Source: Streptomyces griseoaurantiacus
GTDB taxonomy: Bacteria > Actinomycetota > Actinomycetes > Streptomycetales > Streptomycetaceae
Length of the DNA stretch: 64,000 bases
Direction of reading: 5' to 3'
NCBI GenBank assembly: GCA_014656015.1
Contig: BNBP01000001.1
Span: 62,001 to 126,000, forward strand
Numbering within the stretch: the first letter of the stretch is position 1; every line of letters starts with the position of its first letter. Positions 8,208 to 17,083 of this stretch are shown here, piece by piece. Position numbers and translations under genes: made by a program. The notes under the pieces were generated by a model. The model did no database searches. It saw only the letters and a program-made list of their open reading frames with translations, and was not told where the DNA came from.

Positions 8208-10613
8208 CTAGGTCGGAGAGGGGGGCGGCGGGGTCGGGGGCAAGGCCTGTTCTGCCCAGATGGTCTTGCCGTGCCGGCCGTACCGGCTGCCCCAGCGTGT
8301 GCTGAGCTGGGCTACGAGAAACAGACCGCGACCGCCCTCGTCACTGGTGCGTGCTCTGCGCAGGCGCGGCTGAGTGTTGCTGGAGTCGGACACCTCGCAG
8401 ATCAGAGCAGTCTCCCGCATGAGCCGCAGGCCCACGGGGCCGCTTGCGTATCGGATGGCGTTGGTGACCAGTTCGCTGACGATGAGTTCCGTGGTGAAGA
8501 TGGTCGCGTCATCCAGTCCCCAGACGGCCGACTGGCGCGTCGCGGCCTCGCGCGCGTCGGCGACAACGGCGGGGTCTGCGGGGAACTCCCATGTCGCGGT
8601 GGCTTCCTCGGGCAGCAGCCGGGTGCGGGCCAGCAGCAACGCGATGTCGTCGCGCGACGGGCCGGCGTCATCCGCCAGCAGCGCACGGCCGAGGGCATCG
8701 AGTGACGAACCACGACGGGCCTGCTCCGTGAGGCGGTCGGCCAGCCGCCGCATGCCGACATCGGGGTCCAGGCCGCCACGGTGGATCAGGCCGTCGGTGT
8801 AAAGGGCCAGGACACTGCCCGCGGCCAGGTCGACGACCGTGGTCTCGAAGGGCAGGCCGCCGACGCCCAAAGGAGGCCCGGGCGTGGCGTCGAGCAGACG
8901 GCCGATGCCGTCCGGACCGATCAGAACGGGGGGCGGATGGCCGGCGCTGGCCAGGGTGCAGCGGCCGTCGACGGGATCGTAGACGGCGTACAGGCACGTT
9001 GAGCCCACGGTGTCCTGTTGGGCGGGGTCGGCCTCGGCAGCGAGCCGACTCACGAGGTCGTCGAGATGGGTGAGGACTTCATCGGGTGACAGTTCGAGGT
9101 CGGCGAGAGTCTGCACAGCGGTGCGCAGCCGCCCCATGGTGGCGGTGGCCGCCAGGCCGTGGCCGATGACGTCACCGACGACGAAGGCGGTGCGCAGCGA
9201 AGGCAGCGGGATCGCGTCGAACCAGTCGCCGCTGATCTCGGCGCCGCCACCCGCGGGCAGGTAGAGCCCGGCCGTCTCTGCCGCCGGGGTGTCCGTGGTG
9301 GCGCGGGGAAGCAGGCGCTGCTGAAGGCTGACGGCCGCATTGTGCTCCCGCGTGTAGCGCCGTGCATTGTCCACGCTCAGCGCGGCCCTGGAAGCGATCT
9401 CGGCCAGCAGCTCGGCGTCTTCCCTGTCGAAGGCATCCGACTGCTCGGTGCGCCAGATGGTGACGGAGCCGAGCATGAGGCCACGAGCGAACAGCGGGGC
9501 GGACACTGCGGAGTGCCCGTGTTCGGGGACCAGCACCCGGGCCAGATCCGGGTCCGCGGGCAGAGCGAGAAAACTCTCCCTGTCGTAGATGACAGCTCCA
9601 CCATGCTGAAGATTCCACAGGTTCGCCGTGCCCCTGTAAGGCGGGACTGCCGTGCCCGGCTGCAGCAGAGCACCGGGCCAGGGTCCGTCGGCCGAGGCGA
9701 CAGCGGTCCGGCGCAGCTGAAGATCTCCTCCGCCGACCACCTTCGGCGGCTCGTCGCCGCGCAGCACGGCTTCCGCCAGATTCACCCACCCCAGTTCACC
9801 GAGGGCCGGAACGAGCACATCAACCAGGTCCTGGGCGGTGCGAGTGACGTCGAGAGAAGCACTGATGCGGACCGAGGCTCGATGGGCCAGCTCCAGGTAC
9901 CGGCGAGAGCGACGCTGCGCGGTGGCGTCACTGACCAGCGTGGCGACTCCGGTCGCATTCCCCTGGGCGTCCTGCAGACGCACACTTGTGAGGGCCAAGT
10001 ACCACTGCCGCCCTGACATCTGTGGTGAGCGCAAGCGCTGTTCATGTCCGACCAACGGCACGCCCGTCTCCAGCAGCCCACGCAGCACCGCCCGCACCGC
10101 CTCGGCATCCAGAGCGGACATCACGTCGGTCAGTCGGCTTCCGGGTGGGAAGGCGGGCCCGTCGAACAGCTCGGGTGTCATGTTCGACCGCACGGCAGTC
10201 AGATCCCTGTCGCGGATGCTGATCCCGATCCGGTCCTGGACGAGCAGCGCGTGCAGGAAGGCCCCTCCCTGCTCCCAGTCGGTCGCCCAGCGGGCGGGTG
10301 CGGCGATCACGAAAAACCCGGTCCCGCCGTCGAACGGAAGCATCCGGAAGGCGACCTCGACCGCGCCTCCGCCACGGGGACGCAGCGCTGCCCGACCTCC
10401 TGCCGGGCCTCTCGTGAGCCGCCACTCGTGCTTCGAGGCATCGGTGAGCAGCCGGAACACGGTGTGGCCGCGAACCTCCGAGGCTGTCCGGCCCACTAGC
10501 GCCGCGGCCGTGTCGGAGCAGTGGAGCACGGAGCCGTGCGCATCGAGCACGGCTGTCGCGATGCCGTCCAAGGGGGGCGGGGGCGCACCGGTGTCCTGGG
10601 AGGAGTCCTTCAT
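8208..10613 (-). CDS. PAS-GAF-SpoIIE phosphatase with C-terminal anti-sigma kinase domain
   Basis: An 801-residue signalling protein. In order it has a PAS domain (about 15-120, with LDAHGSVLHCSDTAAALVG), a second PAS-like region (130-235), a GAF domain (about 255-400), a PP2C/SpoIIE phosphatase (about 430-640, with EISGDWFDAIPL and the metal-binding VVGDVIGHG), and a GHKL ATPase of the RsbW type (about 665-795, with ELIVSELVTNAIRYASGPVG and GGRGLFLVAQL). Proteins of this form dephosphorylate anti-anti-sigma factors and can also phosphorylate them, tuning alternative sigma factors. Streptomyces carry dozens. No partner sigma or anti-anti-sigma gene is adjacent, so its target is unknown. The start is the ATG at 10613, preceded by a GGAAAGG-like purine run. 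Confidence 0.92.
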   Translation of the reverse strand: MKDSSQDTGAPPPPLDGIATAVLDAHGSVLHCSDTAAALVGRTASEVRGHTVFRLLTDASKHEWRLTRGPAGGRAALRPRGGGAVEVAFRMLPFDGGTGFFVIAAPARWATDWEQGGAFLHALLVQDRIGISIRDRDLTAVRSNMTPELFDGPAFPPGSRLTDVMSALDAEAVRAVLRGLLETGVPLVGHEQRLRSPQMSGRQWYLALTSVRLQDAQGNATGVATLVSDATAQRRSRRYLELAHRASVRISASLDVTRTAQDLVDVLVPALGELGWVNLAEAVLRGDEPPKVVGGGDLQLRRTAVASADGPWPGALLQPGTAVPPYRGTANLWNLQHGGAVIYDRESFLALPADPDLARVLVPEHGHSAVSAPLFARGLMLGSVTIWRTEQSDAFDREDAELLAEIASRAALSVDNARRYTREHNAAVSLQQRLLPRATTDTPAAETAGLYLPAGGGAEISGDWFDAIPLPSLRTAFVVGDVIGHGLAATATMGRLRTAVQTLADLELSPDEVLTHLDDLVSRLAAEADPAQQDTVGSTCLYAVYDPVDGRCTLASAGHPPPVLIGPDGIGRLLDATPGPPLGVGGLPFETTVVDLAAGSVLALYTDGLIHRGGLDPDVGMRRLADRLTEQARRGSSLDALGRALLADDAGPSRDDIALLLARTRLLPEEATATWEFPADPAVVADAREAATRQSAVWGLDDATIFTTELIVSELVTNAIRYASGPVGLRLMRETALICEVSDSSNTQPRLRRARTSDEGGRGLFLVAQLSTRWGSRYGRHGKTIWAEQALPPTPPPPSPT

Positions 10614-10914
10614 ACTGCGCCGCCTTTCCTCCCCTCGCGGACAGGACTTATGTCCAGTATGAGCAACTGAAGCGGTGGTGACAATCTATGTCGGGATCGT
10701 GAACCCGCCAGGCGGTCGGATGCTGCAGTGGACCCTCGGGAGGAGGCCAGTGAGGTGCCCGCGCCCTGCGGCGATGCCGGCCGAGATGTCACCGAGACGG
10801 CAGGGGGCGCCGGTTTCCGTACCGACGGGTCCGCCGCCCGGGGGCACGGCCCGTGTCCTCGGCCCCACCGTGGGGGCCATGTCCAGATCGGCCACAACCG
10901 GGGCCGGACCTGGT
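10614..10914. other. Intergenic region downstream of uppP, before the phosphatase gene
   Basis: The 301-base gap separates two minus-strand genes. A short stem GGCCCC-ACCGTG-GGGGCC at 10861-10878 could help end uppP transcription. The phosphatase promoter must lie near 10620-10700, where the strand is locally less GC-rich, but I cannot place a convincing -35/-10 pair. No gene seen. Confidence 0.3.
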
Positions 10915-11790
10915 TCAGCTGCCGGATTCGCCCGCGTGTGGGCCCAGCACGCCGGCTCCGACCAGCATGAACAGCAGGATGCCGAGGGCGATGCGGTACC
11001 AGACGAAGGGCATGAAGGACTTCGAGCTGATGAACTTCATGAACCATGAGATGACCACGTACCCGGACACGAACGCGATCACCGTCGCGAACAGCGTCGG
11101 CCCCCAGGTCACGTGCCCGCCCTCCGCCGCGTCCTTGAGTTCGAACACCCCGGAGGCCAGCACGGCGGGCACCGCCAGCAGGAAGGAGTACCTGGCCGCG
11201 GCCTCCCGCCGGTAGCCGAGGAACAGGCCGCCGCTGATCGTCGCCCCGGAGCGCGAGACACCGGGGATCAGCGCCATCGCCTGGCAGACGCCGTAGATCA
11301 GGCCGTCCTTGATGTTCAGGTTCTCCAGTGTCTTGCGCTGCTTGGGCGCCCGGTGCCGTCCGCCCTTCTCGTCGCGTGCCGCGAGCCGGTCGGCGACGCC
11401 GAGGACCACGCCCATGGCGATGAGCATCGTCGCGGTGACCCGCAGATCCCGGAACGGTCCCTCGATCTGGTCCTTGAGCGTCACGCCGAGCACGCCGATC
11501 GGGATCGAGCCGACGATGACCAGCCAGCCCATCCGGGCGTCCGGATCGTGCCGCCGCTCCTTGTCCACGAGCGAACGCGTCCACGCGGACAGGATGGCGG
11601 CGATGTCCTTGCGGAAGTAGATCAGCACCGCCGCCTCCGTGCCGATCTGGGTGATGGCGGTGAACGCCGCTCCCGGGTCGGTCCAGCCGGCGAACGCCGC
11701 GGTCAGCCGCAGATGGGCGCTGGAGGAGACGGGAAGGAACTCGGTCAGTCCCTGGACGAGTCCGAGGACGAGGGATTCAAACCAGGACAT
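10915..11790 (-). CDS. uppP: Undecaprenyl-diphosphatase
   Basis: A 291-residue integral membrane phosphatase that recycles undecaprenyl diphosphate for peptidoglycan and other wall polymers; overproduction gives bacitracin tolerance. The two active-site motifs are clear: LVQGLTEFLPVSSSAHL near the N-terminus and PGVSRSGATISGGLFLG in the middle. Multiple hydrophobic helices follow. I start at ATG 11790 (MSWFESLVLGLVQG), which matches family N-termini; the in-frame upstream extension has no similarity. It stands alone between the TVP38-type gene and the signalling phosphatase, all on the minus strand. Streptomyces usually have more than one UppP paralogue, so this may not be the essential copy. 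Confidence 0.95.
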   Translation of the reverse strand: MSWFESLVLGLVQGLTEFLPVSSSAHLRLTAAFAGWTDPGAAFTAITQIGTEAAVLIYFRKDIAAILSAWTRSLVDKERRHDPDARMGWLVIVGSIPIGVLGVTLKDQIEGPFRDLRVTATMLIAMGVVLGVADRLAARDEKGGRHRAPKQRKTLENLNIKDGLIYGVCQAMALIPGVSRSGATISGGLFLGYRREAAARYSFLLAVPAVLASGVFELKDAAEGGHVTWGPTLFATVIAFVSGYVVISWFMKFISSKSFMPFVWYRIALGILLFMLVGAGVLGPHAGESGS

Positions 11791-12075
11791 GGCGGCAGGA
11801 AGTCCAAGCGCTGATCGTGCGGAGGCGTGAAGAGGGGAGGTGCGACGAGGTGAGATGCGAAGAGAGGAGGCGTGAAGGAGCCCGCGGGGCGCGAACATGC
11901 AGGACCGCGCGCACACGACCGGCGTGCACACGGTGCTCGGGTGTGTCGGGTGGCAGCGTAGCGCCCCTGAATGAACGCCCGGTCACAGGGGTTTCCCGAC
12001 GTGACGGGCCGGTACGTGACGGCCCCAGCGCCCCGCGGACCTGCGGCCGGGAGGCGCGGGGAGTCGCGGAAGGGG

Positions 12076-12885
12076 TCAGCCCGCGCGCAGGTGGTGGCGT
12101 TTGCGCCAGGCGAGGGCCGTGGCCGCCAGCGCGGGGACGGCGATGATGGCCAGGGCGATCAGGAAGGCGGGGGAGGTGGGGCTGGAGGCACGGTCACCGG
12201 CGACGACGTACGCGGCGGTGTTGGGGATCGAGCCGAGTGCCGTGGCGGTCAGGAACGAGGTCGAACGCATCCGGGAGACGGCGGCGCAGTAGTTGGCCGC
12301 CCAGAACGGCACCCCGGGGAAGAGCCGGGCCGCCATCATCGAACGGAAACCGTGCCGGCTGAGCTGCCCGTCCGCCGCCTTCAGCCAGCGGCCGCGCACC
12401 AGCGGACGCAGCGCGTCCTGCCCGAGCAGCCGGCCTAGGCCGAAGGCGAGCCCGGCCCCCAGCACGGTCCCCGTCAGGGCGCTGCCCGTGCCGAACTGGG
12501 AGCCGAACAGGGCACCCGCGGCGAGGTTGAGCAGCGGGCGCGGCACGAAGGCGACCGTGCAGAGCCCGTACGCCACCGCGAAGACCGTGGCGGCCGCGGC
12601 ACCGCCGAGCTGCGGTGGCCAGCCGTGCGTCAGCAGTCTCTGCGGTTCGAACAGCAGCACGCAGGTGGCGGCCGTCGCGAGCAGCGCCACCAGCAGGGCC
12701 AGTCGCGCCCAGGGCGAGAGCAGCGCCCTGCCGCAGCGGGCGGCGAGGGAGGGGGAGACGGCGGCGACCGGGGCGCCCACCGAGGACGCGGCGACGGCCG
12801 GGGCCGTGGCGTCGGTGAGCTCCGTGGCGGTGGCCCGGGGAGAGGCCGTGGCGGTGCCCCCAGAGCGGGTGCGGGCATCGAGCAT
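12076..12885 (-). CDS. TVP38/TMEM64 (SNARE-associated/DedA-like) membrane protein
   Basis: A 269-residue membrane protein. After a 60-residue Ala/Thr/Ser-rich cytoplasmic head comes a transmembrane helix (ARLALLVALLATAATCVLL), then the family core: FVPRPLLNLAAGALFG, with the conserved aromatic/proline bend, and the re-entrant AARLFPGVPFWAANYCAAVS. Related proteins are lipid scramblases or transport helpers; DedA-type relatives affect membrane lipid carriers. It precedes uppP on the same strand by 285 bases, and a lipid-carrier connection between the two is tempting but unproven. No obvious ribosome site decides the start. Confidence 0.85.
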   Translation of the reverse strand: MLDARTRSGGTATASPRATATELTDATAPAVAASSVGAPVAAVSPSLAARCGRALLSPWARLALLVALLATAATCVLLFEPQRLLTHGWPPQLGGAAAATVFAVAYGLCTVAFVPRPLLNLAAGALFGSQFGTGSALTGTVLGAGLAFGLGRLLGQDALRPLVRGRWLKAADGQLSRHGFRSMMAARLFPGVPFWAANYCAAVSRMRSTSFLTATALGSIPNTAAYVVAGDRASSPTSPAFLIALAIIAVPALAATALAWRKRHHLRAG

Positions 12886-13342
12886 TCGGCGACACTAACC
12901 GACGCGTACATGTGATCGCCGTATGGTCCATCTCACGGGTCCCGCGCTGAGCACCCGTCAGCCCCCGGCCGGCCGCGCCCGATCGGGTCCCCGAGGGCCC
13001 GCCCGCCCCGTCGGTGTCACCGGTGCCGCCCGCCCTCGGACCCGTCGGCGCGCGGCACGAAAACCATTCGACCCGGGGCCGGACACCGGGGGATGATCGG
13101 GACATGTTCCGGCACGCCTTCCCCTTCACGGCATCCGCGCTCGCGGATGCGCCGAAGGCTGCCGTTCACGCCTCCACGGTCGCCCCCGGCGGCGCCCGAA
13201 GCTGACCCTCCCCGGAACGTCCGGCGGACCCCCCAGGGGGAGGGTCGGCCACTTCCTCGGGGTCCCCGTCCCTGCCGCGTGCCCACCGCGCCGCGCCCGG
13301 GCCGTTCACGCGTCACCATCGAAGAGACCTCGAGGTACCCCC
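12886..13342. promoter_or_regulatory. tuf3 upstream leader region with two stem-loops
   Basis: This 457-base gap lies between a minus-strand gene and tuf3. It holds a stem with nine-base arms GCATCCGCG/CGCGGATGC around a two-base loop (13131-13150), and a second with arms GACCCTCCCC (13204-13213) and GGGGAGGGTC (13237-13246), extendable to 13 pairs if a T-G wobble is allowed. Between -240 and -140 from tuf3 a 33-codon reading frame overlaps the first stem. The arrangement suggests a structured transcript leader. Purine tract CGAGG at 13331-13335 is the tuf3 ribosome site. Confidence 0.45.
13104..13205 (+). CDS. Possible 33-residue leader peptide before tuf3
   Basis: The ATG at 13104 opens a 33-codon frame beginning [20 protein letters not shown] and rich in Ala and Pro. 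It is preceded by GATCGGGA, a weak ribosome site, and ends just before the second leader stem-loop. Its coding sequence contains the first stem-loop. I do not recognise the peptide. It could be an attenuator-type leader or a chance frame; the spacing to the hairpins is the only argument for it. Confidence 0.2.
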   Translation: MFRHAFPFTASALADAPKAAVHASTVAPGGARS

Positions 13343-14557
13343 ATGTCCAGGACGCCCAAGACGGCGTACGTCCGCACCAAGCCGCATCTCAACATCGGCA
13401 CGATGGGCCACGTCGACCACGGCAAGACGACCCTCACCGCCGCCCTCACCAAGGTCCTCGCCGACCGCGGCACCGGTGGCACCGACACCGGCGGCGGAAC
13501 CACCGCCTACGTGCCGTTCGACCGCATCGACCGGGCCCCGGAGGAGGCCGCGCGCGGCATCACCATCAACCTGGCGCACGTCGAGTACGAGACCGACACC
13601 CGGCACTACGCCCACGTCGACATGCCGGGCCACGCCGACTACGTCAAGAACATGGTCACCGGCGCCGCGCAGCTCGACGGGGCCGTCCTCGTCGTCTCCG
13701 CGCTCGACGGGGTCATGCCGCAGACCGCCGAACACGTGCTGCTCGCCCGGCAGGTGGGCGTCGACCACATCGTCGTCGCGCTCAACAAGGCCGACGCCGT
13801 CGACGGCGAGGACGCGGTCCTCGCCGACCTCGTGGAACTGGAGGTGCGCGAGCTGCTCACCGCGCACGGCTACCCGGGCGACTCCGTGCCCGTCGTACGG
13901 GTCTCCGGGCTGCGCGCCCTGGAGGGCGAGCCGCGCTGGACGGCGGCCGTACAGGCGCTGCTCGACGCGGTCGACACCTACGTGCCGGTGCCCGAGCGGT
14001 ACCTGGACGCCCCGTTCCTGCTGCCGGTGGAGAACGTGCTCACCATCACCGGCCGCGGCACGGTCGTCACCGGCGCCGTCGAGCGCGGCACGGTGCGGGT
14101 CGGTGACCGGGTCGAGGTGCCCGGGGCCGGCGTCGAGACCGTCGTCACCGGCGTCGAGACCTTCGGCCGGCCCATGTCCGAGGCGCAGGCCGGGGACAAC
14201 GTGGCCCTGCTGCTGCGCGGGGTGGCGCGGGACGCGGTGCGGCGCGGAGACGTGGTCGCCGCGCCGGGCAGCCTGCGGCCGCGCCGCCGCTTCACCGCGC
14301 GGGTCCACCTGCTCGCGGCCCGCGAGGGCGGGCGCGCGACGGCCGTGTCGAGCGGCTACCGGCCGCAGTTCCACCTCCGCACCGCGGACGTGGTCGGGGA
14401 CATCGACCTCGGCGCGGCCGGCGTCGCCCGGCCCGGTGAGACGGTCACCATGACCGTCGAGCTGGGCCGGGACGTCCCGCTGGAGGCCGGCCTCGGCTTC
14501 GCGATCCGCGAGGGCGGCCGCACCGTCGGAGCGGGGACGGTCACCTCGGTGGAGTGA
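13343..14557 (+). CDS. tuf3: Elongation factor Tu paralogue, EF-Tu3 type
   Basis: A 404-residue EF-Tu. G1 is GHVDHGKT at 22-29, the switch I segment is [19 protein letters not shown]3 is [12 protein letters not shown] (Asp93) and G4 is NKAD at 148-151, where standard bacterial EF-Tu has DCPGH and NKCD. Domains II and III are complete ([31 protein letters not shown]). Many positions are drifted from the highly conserved main EF-Tu (EIDL-type, [13 protein letters not shown]), which marks it as the minor third copy known from S. coelicolor and S. ramocissimus, reported to respond to the stringent response. It should carry aminoacyl-tRNA to the ribosome under special conditions; altered antibiotic sensitivity is another suggested role. 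Confidence 0.93.
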   Translation: MSRTPKTAYVRTKPHLNIGTMGHVDHGKTTLTAALTKVLADRGTGGTDTGGGTTAYVPFDRIDRAPEEAARGITINLAHVEYETDTRHYAHVDMPGHADYVKNMVTGAAQLDGAVLVVSALDGVMPQTAEHVLLARQVGVDHIVVALNKADAVDGEDAVLADLVELEVRELLTAHGYPGDSVPVVRVSGLRALEGEPRWTAAVQALLDAVDTYVPVPERYLDAPFLLPVENVLTITGRGTVVTGAVERGTVRVGDRVEVPGAGVETVVTGVETFGRPMSEAQAGDNVALLLRGVARDAVRRGDVVAAPGSLRPRRRFTARVHLLAAREGGRATAVSSGYRPQFHLRTADVVGDIDLGAAGVARPGETVTMTVELGRDVPLEAGLGFAIREGGRTVGAGTVTSVE

Positions 14558-14580
14558 GCCGGACGGGGGTGCCCGAGGGG

Positions 14581-14673
14581 GCGCCCCCGTACCGCACCGT
14601 CGTCCCGCGTGGCGCCCCCGAATCGCACAGGCGTCCCGCGGGGCTCCCCCCCGTGCCGCACAATGGTCCCGTG
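14581..14673 (+). repeat. Three degenerate copies of a 31-bp repeat
   Basis: Units begin at 14581, 14612 and 14643. The shared frame is GCGCCCCCG, then CGCAC, then GTCCCGCG. The first two copies agree at about 25 of 31 positions; the third is more diverged with a two-base shift, and it runs directly into the GTG start of the next gene. It occupies the whole spacer after tuf3. Confidence 0.7.
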
Positions 14674-15516
14674 AGCGATGCGACACCCGTGGTGCGGGAG
14701 GTGGATCACGGGACCGCCCGGCTGATGCCCGACATCGACCGGGAGCGCGCCTGGCTGCTGACCGTCGACGGAGCGCCCCAGTCCTATGTCGACCTCGACG
14801 CCCCCGAGCACCTGGAGTTCGAGTACACCAGGCGGCTCGGGCACGCCCTGGACACGCTCGCGCGTCCGGGGCTGCCACTGGACGTGCTGCACCTCGGCGG
14901 GGGCGCGCTCACCCTGCCCCGGTACGTCGCGGCCACCCGGCCGGGCTCCCGGCAGCACGTCGTCGAGGCCGACCGGGGGCTGCTCGACCTCGTCCTCGGC
15001 GACCTGCCGCTGCCCGCCGGCGCGGACATCACCCCGCACCACGCGGACGCCCGCGCCTGGCTGGAGGCCGCGCCGCCCGGTTCGGCCGACGTGCTGGTCG
15101 CCGACGTCTTCGGCGGCTCCCGCGTCCCCGCGCACCTCACCTCCGTCGAGTACGCCCGGGCCGCCGCGCGGGTGCTGCGGGCCGACGGGGTGTACCTGGC
15201 CAACCTCGCCGACGCCACCCCCTTCGCCTTCCTGCGCTCCCAGCTCGCCACCCTCGGCACGGTGTTCGGGGAACTGGCACTGATCGCGGAGCCCGGGGTG
15301 CTGCGGGGCCGCCGCTTCGGCAACGCGGTCCTGTACGCCGCGCACCGTCCCCCGGACACGGCCGCCCTGATCCGCCGCACGGCCGCCGACGCGTTCCCCG
15401 CCCGCGTCGAACACGGCGACTCGCTGCGGGTGTTCATGGGCTCCGCCCGCCCGGTCCACGACACGGAGGCGGTCCCGTCCCCCGAGCCGCCCGACGGCGC
15501 GTTCGGCATCGGCTGA
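14671..15516 (+). CDS. Spermidine synthase-like methyltransferase-fold protein
   Basis: A 281-residue Rossmann-fold protein related to spermidine synthases. The glycine loop is LHLGGGALTLPRYVAATRPG, followed by an acidic strand end VVEADRGLLDLV and ADVLVADVFGGSRVPAHLTS. True aminopropyltransferases have GGGDGG and a D-S/T-D-P segment with catalytic Asp and Tyr; here those are ALT and VFGG, so polyamine synthesis is unlikely and another SAM-dependent chemistry or a regulatory role fits better. The GTG at 14671 is chosen since the 39-residue upstream extension encodes the 31-bp repeat. It follows tuf3 by 113 bases on the same strand. Confidence 0.82.
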   Translation: MSDATPVVREVDHGTARLMPDIDRERAWLLTVDGAPQSYVDLDAPEHLEFEYTRRLGHALDTLARPGLPLDVLHLGGGALTLPRYVAATRPGSRQHVVEADRGLLDLVLGDLPLPAGADITPHHADARAWLEAAPPGSADVLVADVFGGSRVPAHLTSVEYARAAARVLRADGVYLANLADATPFAFLRSQLATLGTVFGELALIAEPGVLRGRRFGNAVLYAAHRPPDTAALIRRTAADAFPARVEHGDSLRVFMGSARPVHDTEAVPSPEPPDGAFGIG

Positions 15517-15562
15517 CCGTGCCGTCCGTGCCACCGGGGACCGGGGCGCGCGCCCCGGAGCC

Positions 15563-16969
15563 TCAGGCGCCCTCGGCCGTGCCGGTCCGCGCGCCCTGCG
15601 TGCCGGCGGCCGTCGTCCCGCCGCCGGGGGCTTCCACGGGAGCCTCCGCGCCGGGGGCGGTCACCGTGCCCGGCGCCGGACCCGGCGCCGCCGCCGGCCG
15701 CGGGAGAGGGGCCTTCGGTGTGCGGCGCCGCAGGGTGCGGACCTCGGGCACGCACAGCACCGCCGCCGTGACGAGGACGATGACGGCGGCGCAGCCCCAC
15801 AGGGCGTTCGGGCGGCCGAGGGCGGACTCCGCCGGGCCGGCGAGCGCCGTGGCGAGGGGGAGCATCGCGATCGAGCCGAACCAGTCGTAGGCCGAGACCC
15901 GCGAGAGCTTGTCCTCCGGTATCTCCTGGTGCAGCGCGGTCATCCACGAGACACCGAAGACCTCCACGGACAGCCCGGTGAGGAACATCACCGCGTACAG
16001 CGCGCCGACCGGTACCGGCACCGCCAGGGCGGCGGAGGGCAGGGCGAGCGGGAAGACGCACAGGGTGCCGACGAGCAGCAGCCGGCGCGGCCGGTAACGG
16101 GTCATCACGAGCGCCCCGGCGACCGTGCCCGCGCCGAACGCGCCGAGGGCGAGCCCCCAGGGCCCCGCCCCGCCGAGATGCTCCTCGGCCACGAGCGGAC
16201 CGTAGACCGCGTCGGCCGCGCCGACCACCGCGTTGGCGATCGAGAACTGCGCGACGATCCCCCACAGCCACGGCCGCCCGCTGAACTCCCGCCAGCCCTC
16301 CCGCAGATCGGCCAGCAGGCCGCCGCCCGGCTCGCGCGGCGGGATGTGCCCGACGTCGAGGAAGGAACGCAGTGCCCCCGCCACCGCGAAGGCCGCCGCG
16401 TCGACGGCGAGCACCCAGCCGGGCCCGATCACGGCGACCAGCGCCCCGCCCAGGGCCGCGCCGCCGACCGCCGCCGACTGCATCGCCATCCGGAACACCG
16501 CGAAGGCGCGCCCCGCCTGCTCCCCGCGCACCGAGGACATCAGCATGCCCTCGGCGGCCGGGTTGAAGAAGGCCTGGCCGGTGCCGCCGAGCGCGGTGAG
16601 CAGCATCATCTGCCACAGCCGGGGCTCCCCGGCCAGGACCAGGACGGCGAAAGCGGCCTGCGACAGGCAGTTGAGCGCGTTCGCGGCGACCATCACCCGG
16701 TGCCGGGGCAGCCGGTCGGCGACCGCGCCTCCGATCAGCAGGAACAGCACCAGCGGCAGGGTGCGTGCCGCCGCCACGAGCCCCACGTCCCCGGCGTCGC
16801 CGCCCGTGTCGAGCACGGCGAAGGCGGCGGCGATGAGCGCCCCGTTGCCTCCGAGATTGGTGACGACCGCGGCGGCGGCCAGCAGGCTGTAGTTGCGCCC
16901 CGCCCAGGCGGGACGGCGGGAGCGTCCCGGGGAGTCCGGGTGCTGCTCGGGAGCGGTGGCTGAGGTCAC
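15563..16969 (-). CDS. MFS exporter (EntS/enterobactin-exporter-like)
   Basis: A 468-residue major facilitator protein with twelve predicted helices. After the first helix (NYSLLAAAAVVTNLGGNGAL) comes LIGGAVADRLPRHRVMVAAN, the GxxxDRxxRR loop of drug and siderophore exporters. The middle loop near residue 200 and the acidic-basic motif DRLPRHR are intact. The tail (residues 425-468) is Pro/Ala/Gly-rich and likely disordered. The start is the GTG at 16969; a TTG 12 codons upstream is less convincing. It converges with the spermidine-synthase-like gene with a 46-base gap. Substrate unknown; toxic small molecules are the usual cargo. Confidence 0.88.
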   Translation of the reverse strand: MTSATAPEQHPDSPGRSRRPAWAGRNYSLLAAAAVVTNLGGNGALIAAAFAVLDTGGDAGDVGLVAAARTLPLVLFLLIGGAVADRLPRHRVMVAANALNCLSQAAFAVLVLAGEPRLWQMMLLTALGGTGQAFFNPAAEGMLMSSVRGEQAGRAFAVFRMAMQSAAVGGAALGGALVAVIGPGWVLAVDAAAFAVAGALRSFLDVGHIPPREPGGGLLADLREGWREFSGRPWLWGIVAQFSIANAVVGAADAVYGPLVAEEHLGGAGPWGLALGAFGAGTVAGALVMTRYRPRRLLLVGTLCVFPLALPSAALAVPVPVGALYAVMFLTGLSVEVFGVSWMTALHQEIPEDKLSRVSAYDWFGSIAMLPLATALAGPAESALGRPNALWGCAAVIVLVTAAVLCVPEVRTLRRRTPKAPLPRPAAAPGPAPGTVTAPGAEAPVEAPGGGTTAAGTQGARTGTAEGA

Positions 16970-17012
16970 CGGCCGACTATCGCCGCCGCGGGGGCCGGAT
17001 GCCAAACCGGGG

Positions 17013-17077
17013 CCCCGCCTCCGCGGAGGCGGGGACCGCGGAGGCGGGCCGCGGGCCCCCGGCGCGCGCCGGGGGCC
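17013..17077 (-). terminator. Two perfect palindromes, likely terminators of the Pro/Gln-rich gene
   Basis: CCCCGCCTCC-GC-GGAGGCGGGG style palindrome at 17013-17034 (22 bases, perfect) and a 24-base perfect palindrome at 17054-17077 lie directly after the stop of the minus-strand gene ending at 17084. No T-run follows, as is normal in Streptomyces, where strong stems alone often stop transcription. Confidence 0.6.
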
Positions 17078-17083
17078 GGGTGA

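Noticed and set aside
12194..13129. A 311-residue minus-strand frame over the TVP38-type gene
   Set aside because: The alternative frame has membrane helices and family motifs; this one is a low-complexity shadow.
13104..13205. A firm tuf3 leader peptide
   Set aside because: The ribosome site is weak and conservation is unknown, so it is listed only at low confidence.
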